Shown here: positions 24,377 to 32,773 of the stretch, piece by piece | Layout: every line of letters begins with the position of its first letter | Position numbering within the stretch: the first letter of the stretch is position 1 | DNA from: Chloroflexota bacterium | GTDB lineage: Bacteria > Chloroflexota > Anaerolineae > Anaerolineales > Villigracilaceae | Length of the DNA stretch: 61,700 nt | Assembly: GCA_024434165.1 (NCBI GenBank) | Contig: QMIW01000050.1 | Location: 1 to 61,700 of the forward strand | Direction: 5' to 3' | Made by a program: the position numbers and the translations under genes | Notes under the pieces: generated by a model | What the model saw: only the letters and a program-made list of their open reading frames with translations | The model's database searches: none | What the model was told of the DNA's origin: nothing

Positions 24377-25260
24377 GCCGGATTTTCCACAGCACAACCC
24401 TCCACATCATCCTCGCGCTTCTCGCCGGACTGGGAGTTGGTCTGTTTTACTCATGGCGAATCTCCCCCGTCACCTACGTGGATGCGCATCCCGCCCTGCT
24501 GCGCGCGGATTTCAAAGATCAATACCGCATCGTCATCGCCGCTTCCTATGAATCCACGCAAGACCTCGCCCGCGCCCGCGCGCGCCTCAACCTGCTTGGC
24601 GATGCCGACCCCATCGGCGAACTCAGCGCGCAGGCGCAGCGTATGCTCGCGGCGGGCGAACCGTTTGAAAAGGTTCGTCCACTCGCCCAACTCGCCACAG
24701 ACTTGAAACAGGGGTTCGCCAGCAACCCCATTACCCCCACGCCGTTCCCAACCTTTAGCACGCCCGCCGCCGAATGGACGCCGACCTCCATCGAAACGCA
24801 GGAAGCGGCTGCCGAACCCGAAGCGACGTTCACCCCGCCGCCCACCGTCTTCTTCGAGCAGACACCCCTCGCTCCAGTCACGGCGGAGACCAGCGCCCCC
24901 CGCCCCACCTTCACGCCCACCCCCGGACCCGGCGCGCCATTTACCCTGGTCGGTCAGGAGGCGATATGCGAACCCGGGAAGAAACCCCTCATGCAGTTCA
25001 TCCTCCAGGATTCCCGCCGGAACCAGGTGGCGGGCGTCGAGATCATCGTCACGTGGAATCAGGGCGAAGACCGCTTCTTCACCGGTTTCAAGCCCGAACT
25101 GGGAGACGGATACGCGGATTTCGTCATGCAGGCGGGGACGGTTTACAACATCCGCATCGTCAACGGCGGGTCGTTCGTTCCAGACATTGCCGCGCCGAAC
25201 TGCACAGACCCAAACGGCGCGCAGTACCCCGGCGGATTGTTATTGACCTTCCAGCAGTAG
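24373..25260 (+). CDS. Membrane-anchored protein with Pro/Thr-rich stalk (pair member 2)
   Basis: The 295-aa protein shares the N-terminal helix and the following 75 residues with its upstream neighbour. Residues about 125-195 are a Pro/Thr-rich stalk (TPTPFPTFSTP, PRPTFTPTPGPG). A C-terminal domain of about 95 aa (EAICEPGKKPLMQFILQDSR, VAGVEIIVTWNQGEDRFFTG) looks like a beta-sandwich with a Cys near each end. It is translationally coupled to the first gene (ATGA). The function is unknown; it is likely displayed on the outer face of the membrane. Confidence 0.7.
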   Translation: MSRIFHSTTLHIILALLAGLGVGLFYSWRISPVTYVDAHPALLRADFKDQYRIVIAASYESTQDLARARARLNLLGDADPIGELSAQAQRMLAAGEPFEKVRPLAQLATDLKQGFASNPITPTPFPTFSTPAAEWTPTSIETQEAAAEPEATFTPPPTVFFEQTPLAPVTAETSAPRPTFTPTPGPGAPFTLVGQEAICEPGKKPLMQFILQDSRRNQVAGVEIIVTWNQGEDRFFTGFKPELGDGYADFVMQAGTVYNIRIVNGGSFVPDIAAPNCTDPNGAQYPGGLLLTFQQ

Positions 25261-25508
25261 CCCGCAGGATTCATCTTGCGATAGGCTCCCATAATTAACA
25301 GGCAAGAGCCTTAACACGAAGGGCGCCAATTACACAAAGGGGAAAAGAGGGCTGTTTTTTTCGGGCTTTCTCCTTCGAGACCGTCGTGTCCTTTGTGTTT
25401 ACAAAGAGTCGTCACGTTAAAACGGTAGAGCCTAAAATCTTCATTGCCCTGCAACCAACGCAGGGCTTCATTCGTTATATCTCCAAGAGAAAAATCAAGG
25501 AGTAACGA

Positions 25509-26015
25509 ATGAACGCATCCCAACCGTATGAAGAAAAACCCGGCCTGGTCACAGCCATCGCCCTGATGACCCTCGTCAGCGGCATCATCAACCTGTTTTG
25601 GGGCTTTGTCGCATCAGCCACCGTGCTTGGAACCATCGTGGGCGTGGTCTGCCTGCCCATCACCATCCTGCCGACCATCCTCGGCATATTCGAGATCATC
25701 TATGCCGCCAAACTGTTAAGCGCCCAGCCGCAGCCCGTGCAGCCTTCGCCGTCCATTGCCATCTTTGAGATTCTGACGGTTGTGTATGCAAACGTCTTCT
25801 CGCTGATCGTCGGCATCCTGACGCTGATCTTCTACAACGACCTGACGGTGAAGGATTACTTCGCCCGCCTCAACGGTAAGTCAGCCGCCGTGCCCCCGGC
25901 GGAGCCGGCTGCCTCCCTGCCGGAACCCCAGCCCGCGCCCCTGCCGGAGCCGGTCAGTCCCGAGCCGGAAGCGCCCCAAAAGCCCAAACGCACCCGAAAG
26001 GTTGCAGGCAGGTAA
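25509..26015 (+). CDS. Membrane protein with Pro-rich cytoplasmic tail
   Basis: The 168-aa protein has about three hydrophobic segments (AIALMTLVSGIINLFWGFVA, VVCLPITILPTILGIFEIIY and VYANVFSLIVGILTLIFYND) and a C-terminal tail of about 45 residues rich in Pro, Glu and Ala that ends in basic residues. ATG follows AAGGAGTAACG. It has its own terminator. No family is recognised. The 248 bp before it (25261-25508) show no clear element besides an ACACGAAGGGCGCCAATTAC stretch typical of decayed repeats. Confidence 0.65.
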   Translation: MNASQPYEEKPGLVTAIALMTLVSGIINLFWGFVASATVLGTIVGVVCLPITILPTILGIFEIIYAAKLLSAQPQPVQPSPSIAIFEILTVVYANVFSLIVGILTLIFYNDLTVKDYFARLNGKSAAVPPAEPAASLPEPQPAPLPEPVSPEPEAPQKPKRTRKVAGR

Positions 26016-26021
26016 GCAGGA

Positions 26022-26051
26022 ACAGCCACTCTAAAAAGTGGCTGTTTTTTT
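26022..26051 (+). terminator. Rho-independent terminator
   Basis: ACAGCCACT pairs with AGTGGCTGT around a CTAAAA loop and is followed by six Ts. Confidence 0.85.
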
Positions 26052-26196
26052 GGGGAACATAAAAGCCGCTTCTATCGTCTTCATCCGCGCCAGGTTTCAT
26101 GAGCGCCGGGCTTTATCTCAACATGACCAATGTACCTTCCACTTTGCCCGGTTCTGATGTATCCTTGCACGGTATTAAATCAAAAGGAGAGACACC

Positions 26197-26988
26197 ATGA
26201 AATTTCACCATCGTTCGTTATTTGCTTTTGTTGCCTTCATTCTTGTAGTTGGCATGGCGTGCAGCGCGCTCGGCGGGAACGAACCCACTGCCGTCCCCAC
26301 CGCCCAACCTCTGCCGACCAATCCGCCATTGCCTACCAGCGCCCCCGCTCAGCCACTACCCACCCAGGAACAACAGCAACCGCCTCAACCCGTACAGAAC
26401 CAGACGTTTTTCACTGAAGAATTTGATGCGCCTTTGAGCAGCAGCTGGTCAATTCTCACCGTCACCGGATCGAATGATGCAAATCCCGATAAAGTGACTG
26501 TCGAGCCGAAAAACGGAAAACTTCGCTGGGATTTCGACAGCGAATACGTGTATTACTATCTGTTCTATGAAGGCGCCTCCTACTCCGATGTGACCATCGA
26601 AGTCAGCGCAGACAACCTCGGGCGCAACAACAACTCCATCAGCCTCATTTGCCGGTACGACCCGAATGTGGGTTGGTACGAATTCAACATCGCCAACAAC
26701 GGTCTATACGATATTTTGTACGGCGAAGTGACTTCAAGCGGCAGCATCGGCTACAGCCGCATCACCAACGGCGGTTCCAATGCCATCAAGCAGGGTAAGG
26801 ATGTCAATGTCTACAAAATTTCCTGCGTCGGCGACAAGCTCTCCCTCACCATCAACGGGCAGGATGTGACCACAATTGACGAGAAGAAATTCGGCTTGGG
26901 TGAAGGCGGCGTGGGCGTTTCGGTTTCGTCTTTCAACGTCCTCCCGATTACCGTCGAAATGGAATATTTCAAGATCAGCGAACCGTAA
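26197..26988 (+). CDS. Lipoprotein with a jelly-roll (LamG/DUF1080-like) domain
   Basis: The 263-aa protein has a lipoprotein signal peptide (lipobox VGMAC), a Pro/Gln-rich stalk (residues about 28-68) and a C-terminal beta-rich domain of about 190 aa. The latter begins FFTEEFDAPLSSSWSI and ends VEMEYFKISEP, with ISLICRYDPNVGWYEFNIAN and YKISCVGDKLSLTINGQDV in between. This pattern is that of concanavalin-like folds that bind or act on sugars. ATG follows AAAAGGAGAGACACC. The ligand is not known. Confidence 0.75.
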   Translation: MKFHHRSLFAFVAFILVVGMACSALGGNEPTAVPTAQPLPTNPPLPTSAPAQPLPTQEQQQPPQPVQNQTFFTEEFDAPLSSSWSILTVTGSNDANPDKVTVEPKNGKLRWDFDSEYVYYYLFYEGASYSDVTIEVSADNLGRNNNSISLICRYDPNVGWYEFNIANNGLYDILYGEVTSSGSIGYSRITNGGSNAIKQGKDVNVYKISCVGDKLSLTINGQDVTTIDEKKFGLGEGGVGVSVSSFNVLPITVEMEYFKISEP

Positions 26989-27017
26989 TACCCGGCAAAA
27001 TTTTTGTTCGTCCCGAA

Positions 27018-27047
27018 TCCCCGCAGAGTCTTTGCGGGGATTTTTTA
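27018..27047 (+). terminator. Rho-independent terminator of the lipoprotein gene
   Basis: ATCCCCGCA pairs with TGCGGGGAT and is followed by TTTTT. Confidence 0.85.
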
Positions 27048-27050
27048 TGG

Positions 27051-27156
27051 ACTCACCTTATGCAGTACCGCGAGATTCATCTCGCCGCCGCGGAGCAGCA
27101 AGAATCCTCTGCGAGGACAAGTTATTGCGGTATGAGTAAACTGCGTAACATCAGTT
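27051..27156. repeat. Family C palindromic repeat, long copy
   Basis: ACTCACCTTATGCAGTACCG opens and AACTGCGTAACATC closes the copy; TTATGCAGT and the complement of AACTGCGTAA form the terminal inverted repeat. Inner CGAGATTCATCTCG is a palindrome. Confidence 0.7.
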
Positions 27157-27179
27157 ATTGTATTCATAGGGAGTGGTGC

Positions 27180-27185
27180 TACAAT
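27180..27185 (+). promoter_or_regulatory. -10 box giving a leaderless start
   Basis: TACAAT ends 6 bases before ATG 27192; the predicted start is the A of the ATG. No Shine-Dalgarno sequence is seen. Confidence 0.5.
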
Positions 27186-27191
27186 GAATCT

Positions 27192-28025
27192 ATGGCAGCG
27201 CTCGATCTCCGTCCCTCCCCCATTGCCGGCACGTGGTACGACGATAACCCCAAAATCCTCGCCCGCCAGGTGGATTCATATCTTGCCGGGGCAAACCTGC
27301 CCGAGCTCAACGGGGAGGTCGTCGCAGTCATCGCGCCGCACGCGGGGCATCGTTACTCTGGCGCGGTCGCCGCTCACGCCTTCGCTACCCTGCGCGGACG
27401 GGAACCCGACCTCGTCGCCATCGTCTCCCCGTTTCACAACTTCGCCCCTTATCCGCTCATCACCACCAGCCACCAGGCGTACGCCACCCCGCTCGGCAGC
27501 ATTCTCGTAGATCAGAAGGCGCTGGCGGAACTGCAAAATCACTTACCCATCCCCATCACGTCCGTCCGAAACGACAAGGAACACGCGCTCGAAATCGAAC
27601 TGCCTTTCCTTCAACGCGCGCTCAAACATGAATTCAAACTCCTGCCCATCATGGTCCGCGCGCAGGAGCGGGAAACGGCACAAAAACTGGGAGAGGCGCT
27701 CGCACGCACGCTCGAAAACAAAAACGCCGTCTTCGTCGCTTCCACCGACCTCTCGCATTTTTACAACCAGCAGACCGCCAACCGGCTCGACCATGAAATG
27801 CTCAGGCGCATCGAATCCCTCGACCCTGAATCCGTTTTCGACGCCGAAGAGACCGGCAAAGGCTTTGCCTGCGGTCACGCCGCCGTCGCCGCGGTGATGT
27901 GGGCGGCAAAAGGGCTCGGCGCGAACAAGGTCCAAACCCTGCACTACGCCACATCCGGCGATGTCACCGGCGACCGCTCGTCGGTGGTCGGCTACGGGGC
28001 GGCTGCCATTTCGAAAACGATATAA
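27192..28025 (+). CDS. amrB: MEMO1 family protein (AmmeMemoRadiSam system protein B)
   Basis: The 277-aa protein has the MEMO fold: RPSPIAGTWYDDNPKILARQV at the N-terminus, IAPHAGHRYSGAVAAHAF, HFTDLSH-like ASTDLSHFYNQQTA and CGHAAVAAVMWAAKGLGA near the C-terminus. In bacteria such genes often accompany an AMMECR1 and a radical-SAM gene, but neither is here; priA follows instead. Start 27192 is chosen because homology starts there; longer frames run through the family C repeat. The metal-binding histidines of the dioxygenase-like core (PHAGH, HF, DLSH) are present. Confidence 0.88.
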   Translation: MAALDLRPSPIAGTWYDDNPKILARQVDSYLAGANLPELNGEVVAVIAPHAGHRYSGAVAAHAFATLRGREPDLVAIVSPFHNFAPYPLITTSHQAYATPLGSILVDQKALAELQNHLPIPITSVRNDKEHALEIELPFLQRALKHEFKLLPIMVRAQERETAQKLGEALARTLENKNAVFVASTDLSHFYNQQTANRLDHEMLRRIESLDPESVFDAEETGKGFACGHAAVAAVMWAAKGLGANKVQTLHYATSGDVTGDRSSVVGYGAAAISKTI

Positions 28026-28026
28026 T
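28021..28026 (+). promoter_or_regulatory. -10 box overlapping the amrB stop codon
   Basis: TATAAT contains the stop of the preceding gene and ends 6 bases before priA ATG 28033, predicting a leaderless priA transcript. Confidence 0.6.
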
Positions 28027-28032
28027 CAAGGC

Positions 28033-30510
28033 ATGTTTGCGCGCCTTGCCGTCAATATCCCCGCTGTCTCAGGCGTCTTCGATTATTCCATACCGACCGA
28101 ACTCATCCCGCATCTCCAAACGGGCTGCCTGGTTGTGGCTCCCTTTGGCAATCAGACTGTGCAGGGTGTGGTCGTCGAACTGAGCGATTCCTCCCTCATA
28201 GCGAATCCAAAACCGATCCTTGACCTGCTCGACCCTGCACCGGTTCTGACTCCGGCGCAGATTGCCCTTGCCATGCGGATGGCGGAGACTACGCTGAATC
28301 CTCCCGCCGCCATCGTGGGCATGATGATTCCCGCCGGGTTGAGCCAGCAGGCGGATGTTTTGTATTCAGTGAGCAGTGATCAGCCGTCAGTGAGCAGTGA
28401 TCAGTTATCAGTGACGCCGGTTCAAAAGCGGTTGTTGAATTTATTGAGGGAACGCGGTCCCCTGCGCGGCAGACAGATTGACAGCCACTTCGCCAAAGTG
28501 GACTGGCGCAAGACCGCCAACTTCCTCGTCAAAAAAGGTGTGCTCGCGGCGAGGAACGTTCTGCCCCCGCCCCGGGTGAGACCAAAGCACATTCGCGTTG
28601 CCCAGCTCGCAGTCACGCCGGAAGCGGCGGAAGCGGAGATGGACTCGCTCGGCTCCACAAAGCAGACTCTGGCGCGCCGTCGAGCCGCACTGCGATTCCT
28701 CATCCAACAGCCGGAACCGGTCAACCTCTCTTGGATCTACGCCCAGACCGGGTGTAACCTTGCCGATTTACAGGAACTGGAAGAACGCGGTTTGATTCGC
28801 CTGTTCGAAAACGAAATCTTCCGCGATCCGTTGGAGAGGATAGAGAATAGGGAATTAGAAAATGGGGGGCAGTTTGTCCTTTCTGCGGAGCAGAATTTTG
28901 CGCTGGAGCAAATTGTCAATTCGATTAAGAATCATCCAATCTCTAATCTCGAATATCTGCTTTACGGCGTGACCGGCTCGGGCAAGACGGAGATTTATCT
29001 GCGCGCGGCGGAGGAGGTCATCCGGCAGAGCAGGCAGGCGATCATCCTCGTGCCCGAGATCGCGCTCACACCGCAGGCGGTGCGCCGGTTTTTGGCGCGC
29101 TTCCCCGGACAGGTGGGGCTGGTGCATTCAAAACTCTCCGAGGGCGAACGGTATGATACCTGGCGGCGCGCGCGGAATGGGAAATTGAACGTCATCATCG
29201 GGGCGCGTTCGGCTTTGTTTTCGCCCCTGCCAAACGTCGGCTTGATCGTGGTGGACGAGTGCCACGACGGTTCGTATTATCAATCCGAACCGCCCTGTTA
29301 CAACGCCGTGACTGCCGCGCAGGAATACGCCCGGCTGTGCGGCGCGGTGTGTGTGCTCGGTTCGGCGACTCCAACGGTGGAACAACGCTACCATGCCGAG
29401 CAAAAGCGCATCCGAAAGCTGGAACTCCCCAGCCGCGTAACGGATTCGCTCCTGCCGCCCGTTCATACAGTGGATATGCGCGAGGAGTTGAAGAGCGGAA
29501 ACCGCGGCATGTTCTCGCGCATTCTGGCGGAATCGCTGGCGGAGGTGATTTCGCGCGGCGAGCAGGCAATCTTGTTCCTGAACCGGCGCGGCACAGCCAC
29601 ATACATCTTCTGCCGCGATTGCGGCTCGACGCTGAAATGCCCGAATTGCGAAACGCCGTTGACTTTGCATGTCGCAAGTCAAAAGTCAAAGGTCAGCGAC
29701 TTGAGCCCTGAGACCTTTGAGTTGTTATGTCATCGCTGTGGATACACGCGGCACAAGCCAAAGACCTGCCCCAGCTGCGGGAGCAATCAAATTCGGGAAT
29801 ACGGACTGGGGAGCGAGCGGGTGGAGGCGGAGGTGAGAGCCATGTTCCCCCAGGCGCGGACCTTGCGCTGGGATTGGGACACGACCCGCCAGAAGGACGC
29901 GCACGAGATCATCCTCGCCCATTTTGCAAATCACCAGGCGGATGTTTTGGTCGGCACGCAAATGCTGGCGAAGGGGCTCGATCTGCCCCTGGTCACATTG
30001 GTCGGTATTGTGCTGGCGGATGTAGGGCTGAACCTGCCCGATCCGTTTGCAAACGAAAAAGTCTTTCAAACGCTGACACAGGTGGCAGGGCGGGCGGGGC
30101 GCTCGGCGCGCGGCGGCAGGGTCGTCATGCAGACGTTCACTCCCGATCATTACGCCCTTCAATTTGCGGCGAAGCACGATGTGGATGGGTTTTACGAACG
30201 CGAACTGGAATACCGCCGCCGTTTGGGGTATCCGCCGTTTGCAAGGCTGGCGCGGCTGGAATACCGGAACCAGGACCCGCTCAAGGCGGAGGCGGAAGCC
30301 CAAAAAATGGCGGAGGGGCTCAAGGTCCGGTTGGAGGCGGAGGTCCGCCGCCAGACCGAGTTGATCGGTCCCGTTCCCTGTTTCTTCGCAAAGGAGAACG
30401 GCGAGTATCGCTGGCAGGTCATCCTGCGCGGACCCGACCCCGCATCCATTTTGAACGGCATGCGGCTTAGCGATTGGCGGCTCGAAGTTGACCCGATAAG
30501 TTTGCTATAA
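28033..30510 (+). CDS. priA: Primosomal protein N', replication restart helicase PriA
   Basis: The 825-aa superfamily 2 helicase restarts stalled forks. It has the N-terminal DNA-binding domain (ARLAVNIPAVSGVFDYSIP), Walker A GVTGSGKTEIYL, DEAH-like VVDECHD, GSATPTVEQ and the helicase C-terminal part LVGTQMLAKGLDLP and QVAGRAGR. The zinc-binding region has CRDCGSTLKCPNCETPLTLH and LLCHRCGY, CPSCGS. Three places carry low-complexity repeat DNA in frame: 28367-28413, 28834-28866 and 29675-29722; the last splits the zinc region. The start is ATG 28033, not the longer frame that begins inside amrB. Confidence 0.95.
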   Translation: MFARLAVNIPAVSGVFDYSIPTELIPHLQTGCLVVAPFGNQTVQGVVVELSDSSLIANPKPILDLLDPAPVLTPAQIALAMRMAETTLNPPAAIVGMMIPAGLSQQADVLYSVSSDQPSVSSDQLSVTPVQKRLLNLLRERGPLRGRQIDSHFAKVDWRKTANFLVKKGVLAARNVLPPPRVRPKHIRVAQLAVTPEAAEAEMDSLGSTKQTLARRRAALRFLIQQPEPVNLSWIYAQTGCNLADLQELEERGLIRLFENEIFRDPLERIENRELENGGQFVLSAEQNFALEQIVNSIKNHPISNLEYLLYGVTGSGKTEIYLRAAEEVIRQSRQAIILVPEIALTPQAVRRFLARFPGQVGLVHSKLSEGERYDTWRRARNGKLNVIIGARSALFSPLPNVGLIVVDECHDGSYYQSEPPCYNAVTAAQEYARLCGAVCVLGSATPTVEQRYHAEQKRIRKLELPSRVTDSLLPPVHTVDMREELKSGNRGMFSRILAESLAEVISRGEQAILFLNRRGTATYIFCRDCGSTLKCPNCETPLTLHVASQKSKVSDLSPETFELLCHRCGYTRHKPKTCPSCGSNQIREYGLGSERVEAEVRAMFPQARTLRWDWDTTRQKDAHEIILAHFANHQADVLVGTQMLAKGLDLPLVTLVGIVLADVGLNLPDPFANEKVFQTLTQVAGRAGRSARGGRVVMQTFTPDHYALQFAAKHDVDGFYERELEYRRRLGYPPFARLARLEYRNQDPLKAEAEAQKMAEGLKVRLEAEVRRQTELIGPVPCFFAKENGEYRWQVILRGPDPASILNGMRLSDWRLEVDPISLL
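28367..28413. repeat. Repeat in frame inside priA (CAGTGAGCAGTGATCAG units)
   Basis: Two 17-bp units and a partial third encode SVSSDQPSVSSDQLSV between the DNA-binding and helicase domains. Confidence 0.8.
29675..29722. repeat. Repeat in frame inside the priA zinc region
   Basis: AAGTCAAAAGTCAAAGGTC followed by its partial inverse GACCTTTGAG. It encodes ASQKSKVSDLSPETFE, about 16 residues that normal PriA zinc regions lack. Similar AAAGTCGCAGGTC units occur at 39046-39109. Confidence 0.75.
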
Positions 30511-30537
30511 TCGAACTACAAAAAAGGAGAGTGCAAT

Positions 30538-31440
30538 ATGCAAAGTTTTTCACGCGGTTGGACCTTTCTGAAACAAGCCTGGAGCATGGCGTTCAAGGAT
30601 AAGGACCTGCTCAAGCCGTCTTTGTACGCGCTGGTGGTGGGGATGGTCGTCTCGGTGGCTGGGATCATTCCCATCATTGGGGCGGCTTTTCTTTTTGGCG
30701 ATTCGCAATTTGGAAATATTATTCTTTTCATTCTGGGCGCGGTCCTGGTTTTCGTCCAATTCGTGGTGACATACGTCTTTTCCGCGATGACGGTTTACCT
30801 GATCTTTGGCTATCTCTCCGAAGGCGATGGGCGCATGGATAAAGCCTGGGCAATCGTGCGCCGCGACTTCTTCGACATTCTGACTCTGGCGGCGGCTTCG
30901 ACGGTTGTAAATTTGATTCGCAATGCGGCGCAGCGCAACCGCCGGGGCGGCATGGCGGCGGGTCTCGCCCGGCAGGCGGCGGGATTGCTGGAGACGTTGT
31001 GGACGGAGGCTTCGTATCTCGTCCTGCCTGCGATGGTGATTGACGATTTGAACCTCAAGGATGGTTTGCAGCGCATCTGGAAGATTACGAAGGAGAACCT
31101 GCTCCTGATCGGAATCAGCACCGTGGGCGTACGCTTCGTCACCGGACTGATCGGCTTTGTCTTCGGGCTGACGGGTTTTATCATCGCCTTTGCCATTGGT
31201 GGCGGGCTGGCGTATCTCTCCGGCGGTCAGGCGGCGATCTCCATCATCGGCATTGCCATCGGCGCTTTGATCTTCTTCACGTTCGTGATGGTGGCGAGCG
31301 TGTTCAGTTCGTACACCAGTACGGCGTATCACACCTGCCTGTACATTTGGGCGCGCGACGCCGAGAAAGCCGTTGTGGAAGGCAGGGAAGTTTCGCAGGT
31401 GCGCGCTCCCGCTCCGCTGGCGGCGGTTCTGGCTCAGTAA
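30538..31440 (+). CDS. DUF6159-like integral membrane protein
   Basis: The 300-aa protein begins with a soluble amphipathic start (SFSRGWTFLKQAWSMAFKDKDLL), the usual DUF6159 opening, followed by six or so membrane helices, a conserved middle segment (YLVLPAMVIDDLNLKDGLQRIWKI) and a final cytoplasmic tail. ATG follows AAAAAGGAGAGTGCAAT. A TATAAT at 30506 overlaps the priA end and may drive it. The family has no known function. Confidence 0.8.
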   Translation: MQSFSRGWTFLKQAWSMAFKDKDLLKPSLYALVVGMVVSVAGIIPIIGAAFLFGDSQFGNIILFILGAVLVFVQFVVTYVFSAMTVYLIFGYLSEGDGRMDKAWAIVRRDFFDILTLAAASTVVNLIRNAAQRNRRGGMAAGLARQAAGLLETLWTEASYLVLPAMVIDDLNLKDGLQRIWKITKENLLLIGISTVGVRFVTGLIGFVFGLTGFIIAFAIGGGLAYLSGGQAAISIIGIAIGALIFFTFVMVASVFSSYTSTAYHTCLYIWARDAEKAVVEGREVSQVRAPAPLAAVLAQ

Positions 31441-31556
31441 CATTCCAGACCCTGGGTTTTGCTGCTCGTGTGGGCTTTCGCCGCCGGGCGCACAGAGCCC
31501 GCAGAGCATTCTGACTGACATCTCTGCGCCTGTGCCGCTGCCCTGGGTCTTTTTGA

Positions 31557-31562
31557 TACAAT
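31557..31562 (+). promoter_or_regulatory. -10 box giving a leaderless start
   Basis: TACAAT ends 6 bases before ATG 31569, placing the predicted start at the A of the ATG. Confidence 0.5.
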
Positions 31563-31568
31563 AGACGC

Positions 31569-32084
31569 ATGAAACCCGAACCGCGCCGCCGCGAATTAGT
31601 CTCCTGGGAGGAATTGGACAAACTGATTGACCACCTGATTCCCCAGTTCCGCCGCGAGTTTACCGCGATGGTCATGATTACGCGCGGGGGCATCATCCCC
31701 GGCGGGATGCTGGCGGAAGCGATGAACATCACGCACATCCTCACCGCCGCTGTGGATTTTCCGGCGCAGATGCAGCATGAAAAAACCGCCGCCTTCATGG
31801 CCTGGCCCGAATTCATCCAATTCCCCGCCGACGATAAACTGCGCGGACGCCCGACCCTGATCGTAGACGATGTGTGGGGATCGGGACGAACCATCACGGC
31901 TGTCAAGAACCGCGTTTCGGCGGCGGGCGGCTTTCCCGAAACCTGTGTCCTGCATTTCAACCCGTACCGCAATCTGTTTGGGAGCGTCCGCCCGGATTAT
32001 TATTCGGCGATCACCGACGCTTTTATCGTCTACCCCTGGGAGATTGACCGGGGCGCCGACCGGGTGATTCTGGGTCAGATCTAA
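31569..32084 (+). CDS. Phosphoribosyltransferase family protein
   Basis: The 171-aa type I PRTase has the PRPP loop LIVDDVWGSGRTITAVKNRV and the upstream TRGGIIPGGMLAEAM pyrophosphate loop. The hood region is not that of hypoxanthine or orotate enzymes I can name. The substrate is therefore open; similar short genes are annotated as xanthine/guanine or generic phosphoribosyltransferases. The CRP-family gene begins 9 bp after its stop, so they are likely cotranscribed. Confidence 0.85.
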   Translation: MKPEPRRRELVSWEELDKLIDHLIPQFRREFTAMVMITRGGIIPGGMLAEAMNITHILTAAVDFPAQMQHEKTAAFMAWPEFIQFPADDKLRGRPTLIVDDVWGSGRTITAVKNRVSAAGGFPETCVLHFNPYRNLFGSVRPDYYSAITDAFIVYPWEIDRGADRVILGQI

Positions 32085-32092
32085 AACCGCCA

Positions 32093-32773
32093 ATGAAATT
32101 AATCGAAACCACGTTCAAACAAAAGATTGCGGCGCTGAAGGAAAATGAATACTTCGACGACCTTTCCGATTCACTGTTGAAGGAAATTGCCGGGCATACC
32201 CACCTGCGGGAATACCAGCGCGGGGATGTCATGTTTTGGGAGGGCGACGCCTGCGACGGGCTGTTCATCGTCGAACGCGGCAGCGCCAAGATCTTCCGCC
32301 TCTCGCCGCACGGACGGCAGTACATCGTGCGCATTTTGCAGGAGAAGGATACGTTCGCCGAAGTGCCCGCCTTCGATGAAGGCACGAACCCGGTCAACGT
32401 GGAGGCGCTGGAAACCTGCCGCGTGTGGGTCATCAGCAAGGACAAACTGCACGAACTGGTGATGGCGCATCCCATGTTTGCCCAAAAGGTGCTGGCGAAT
32501 TTCGGCAGGATGCTGCGCGGCATGGTGCGGATGGTGAGCGAGATGGCGTTCTACCAGGTGACCCACCGCCTGGCGCGCTTGATTGCGGAACTGCCCCAGG
32601 ATAAATCTGCGCCGCATTGGACGCAGGAACAACTGGCGGCGCGGCTGGGAACCGTGCGGGAGGTGGTGGCGCGCTCCATGAAGGAATTGGAACGCAGCGG
32701 GGCAATCAAAGTCGAAGACCGCCGCATCCTGATCGCGGACAAGGACGTTTTCAACCAGTGGGCGCAGAATTAA
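32093..32773 (+). CDS. CRP/FNR family transcription regulator
   Basis: The 226-aa protein has an N-terminal cyclic-nucleotide-binding-type beta roll (HLREYQRGDVMFWEGDACDG, GLFIVERGSAKIFRLSPHGR), a dimer helix and a winged HTH (WTQEQLAARLGTVREVVARSMKELERSGAIKV). Its recognition helix reads R-E-V-V-A-R, the same R-E-xxx-R pattern that E. coli CRP uses to read TGTGA. The four Cys of FNR are missing, so it is not an oxygen-sensing FeS protein. Its stop codon TAA is the first triplet of a family A element, so the original C-terminus may have been changed. It could act on the site before nrfH. Confidence 0.9.
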   Translation: MKLIETTFKQKIAALKENEYFDDLSDSLLKEIAGHTHLREYQRGDVMFWEGDACDGLFIVERGSAKIFRLSPHGRQYIVRILQEKDTFAEVPAFDEGTNPVNVEALETCRVWVISKDKLHELVMAHPMFAQKVLANFGRMLRGMVRMVSEMAFYQVTHRLARLIAELPQDKSAPHWTQEQLAARLGTVREVVARSMKELERSGAIKVEDRRILIADKDVFNQWAQN

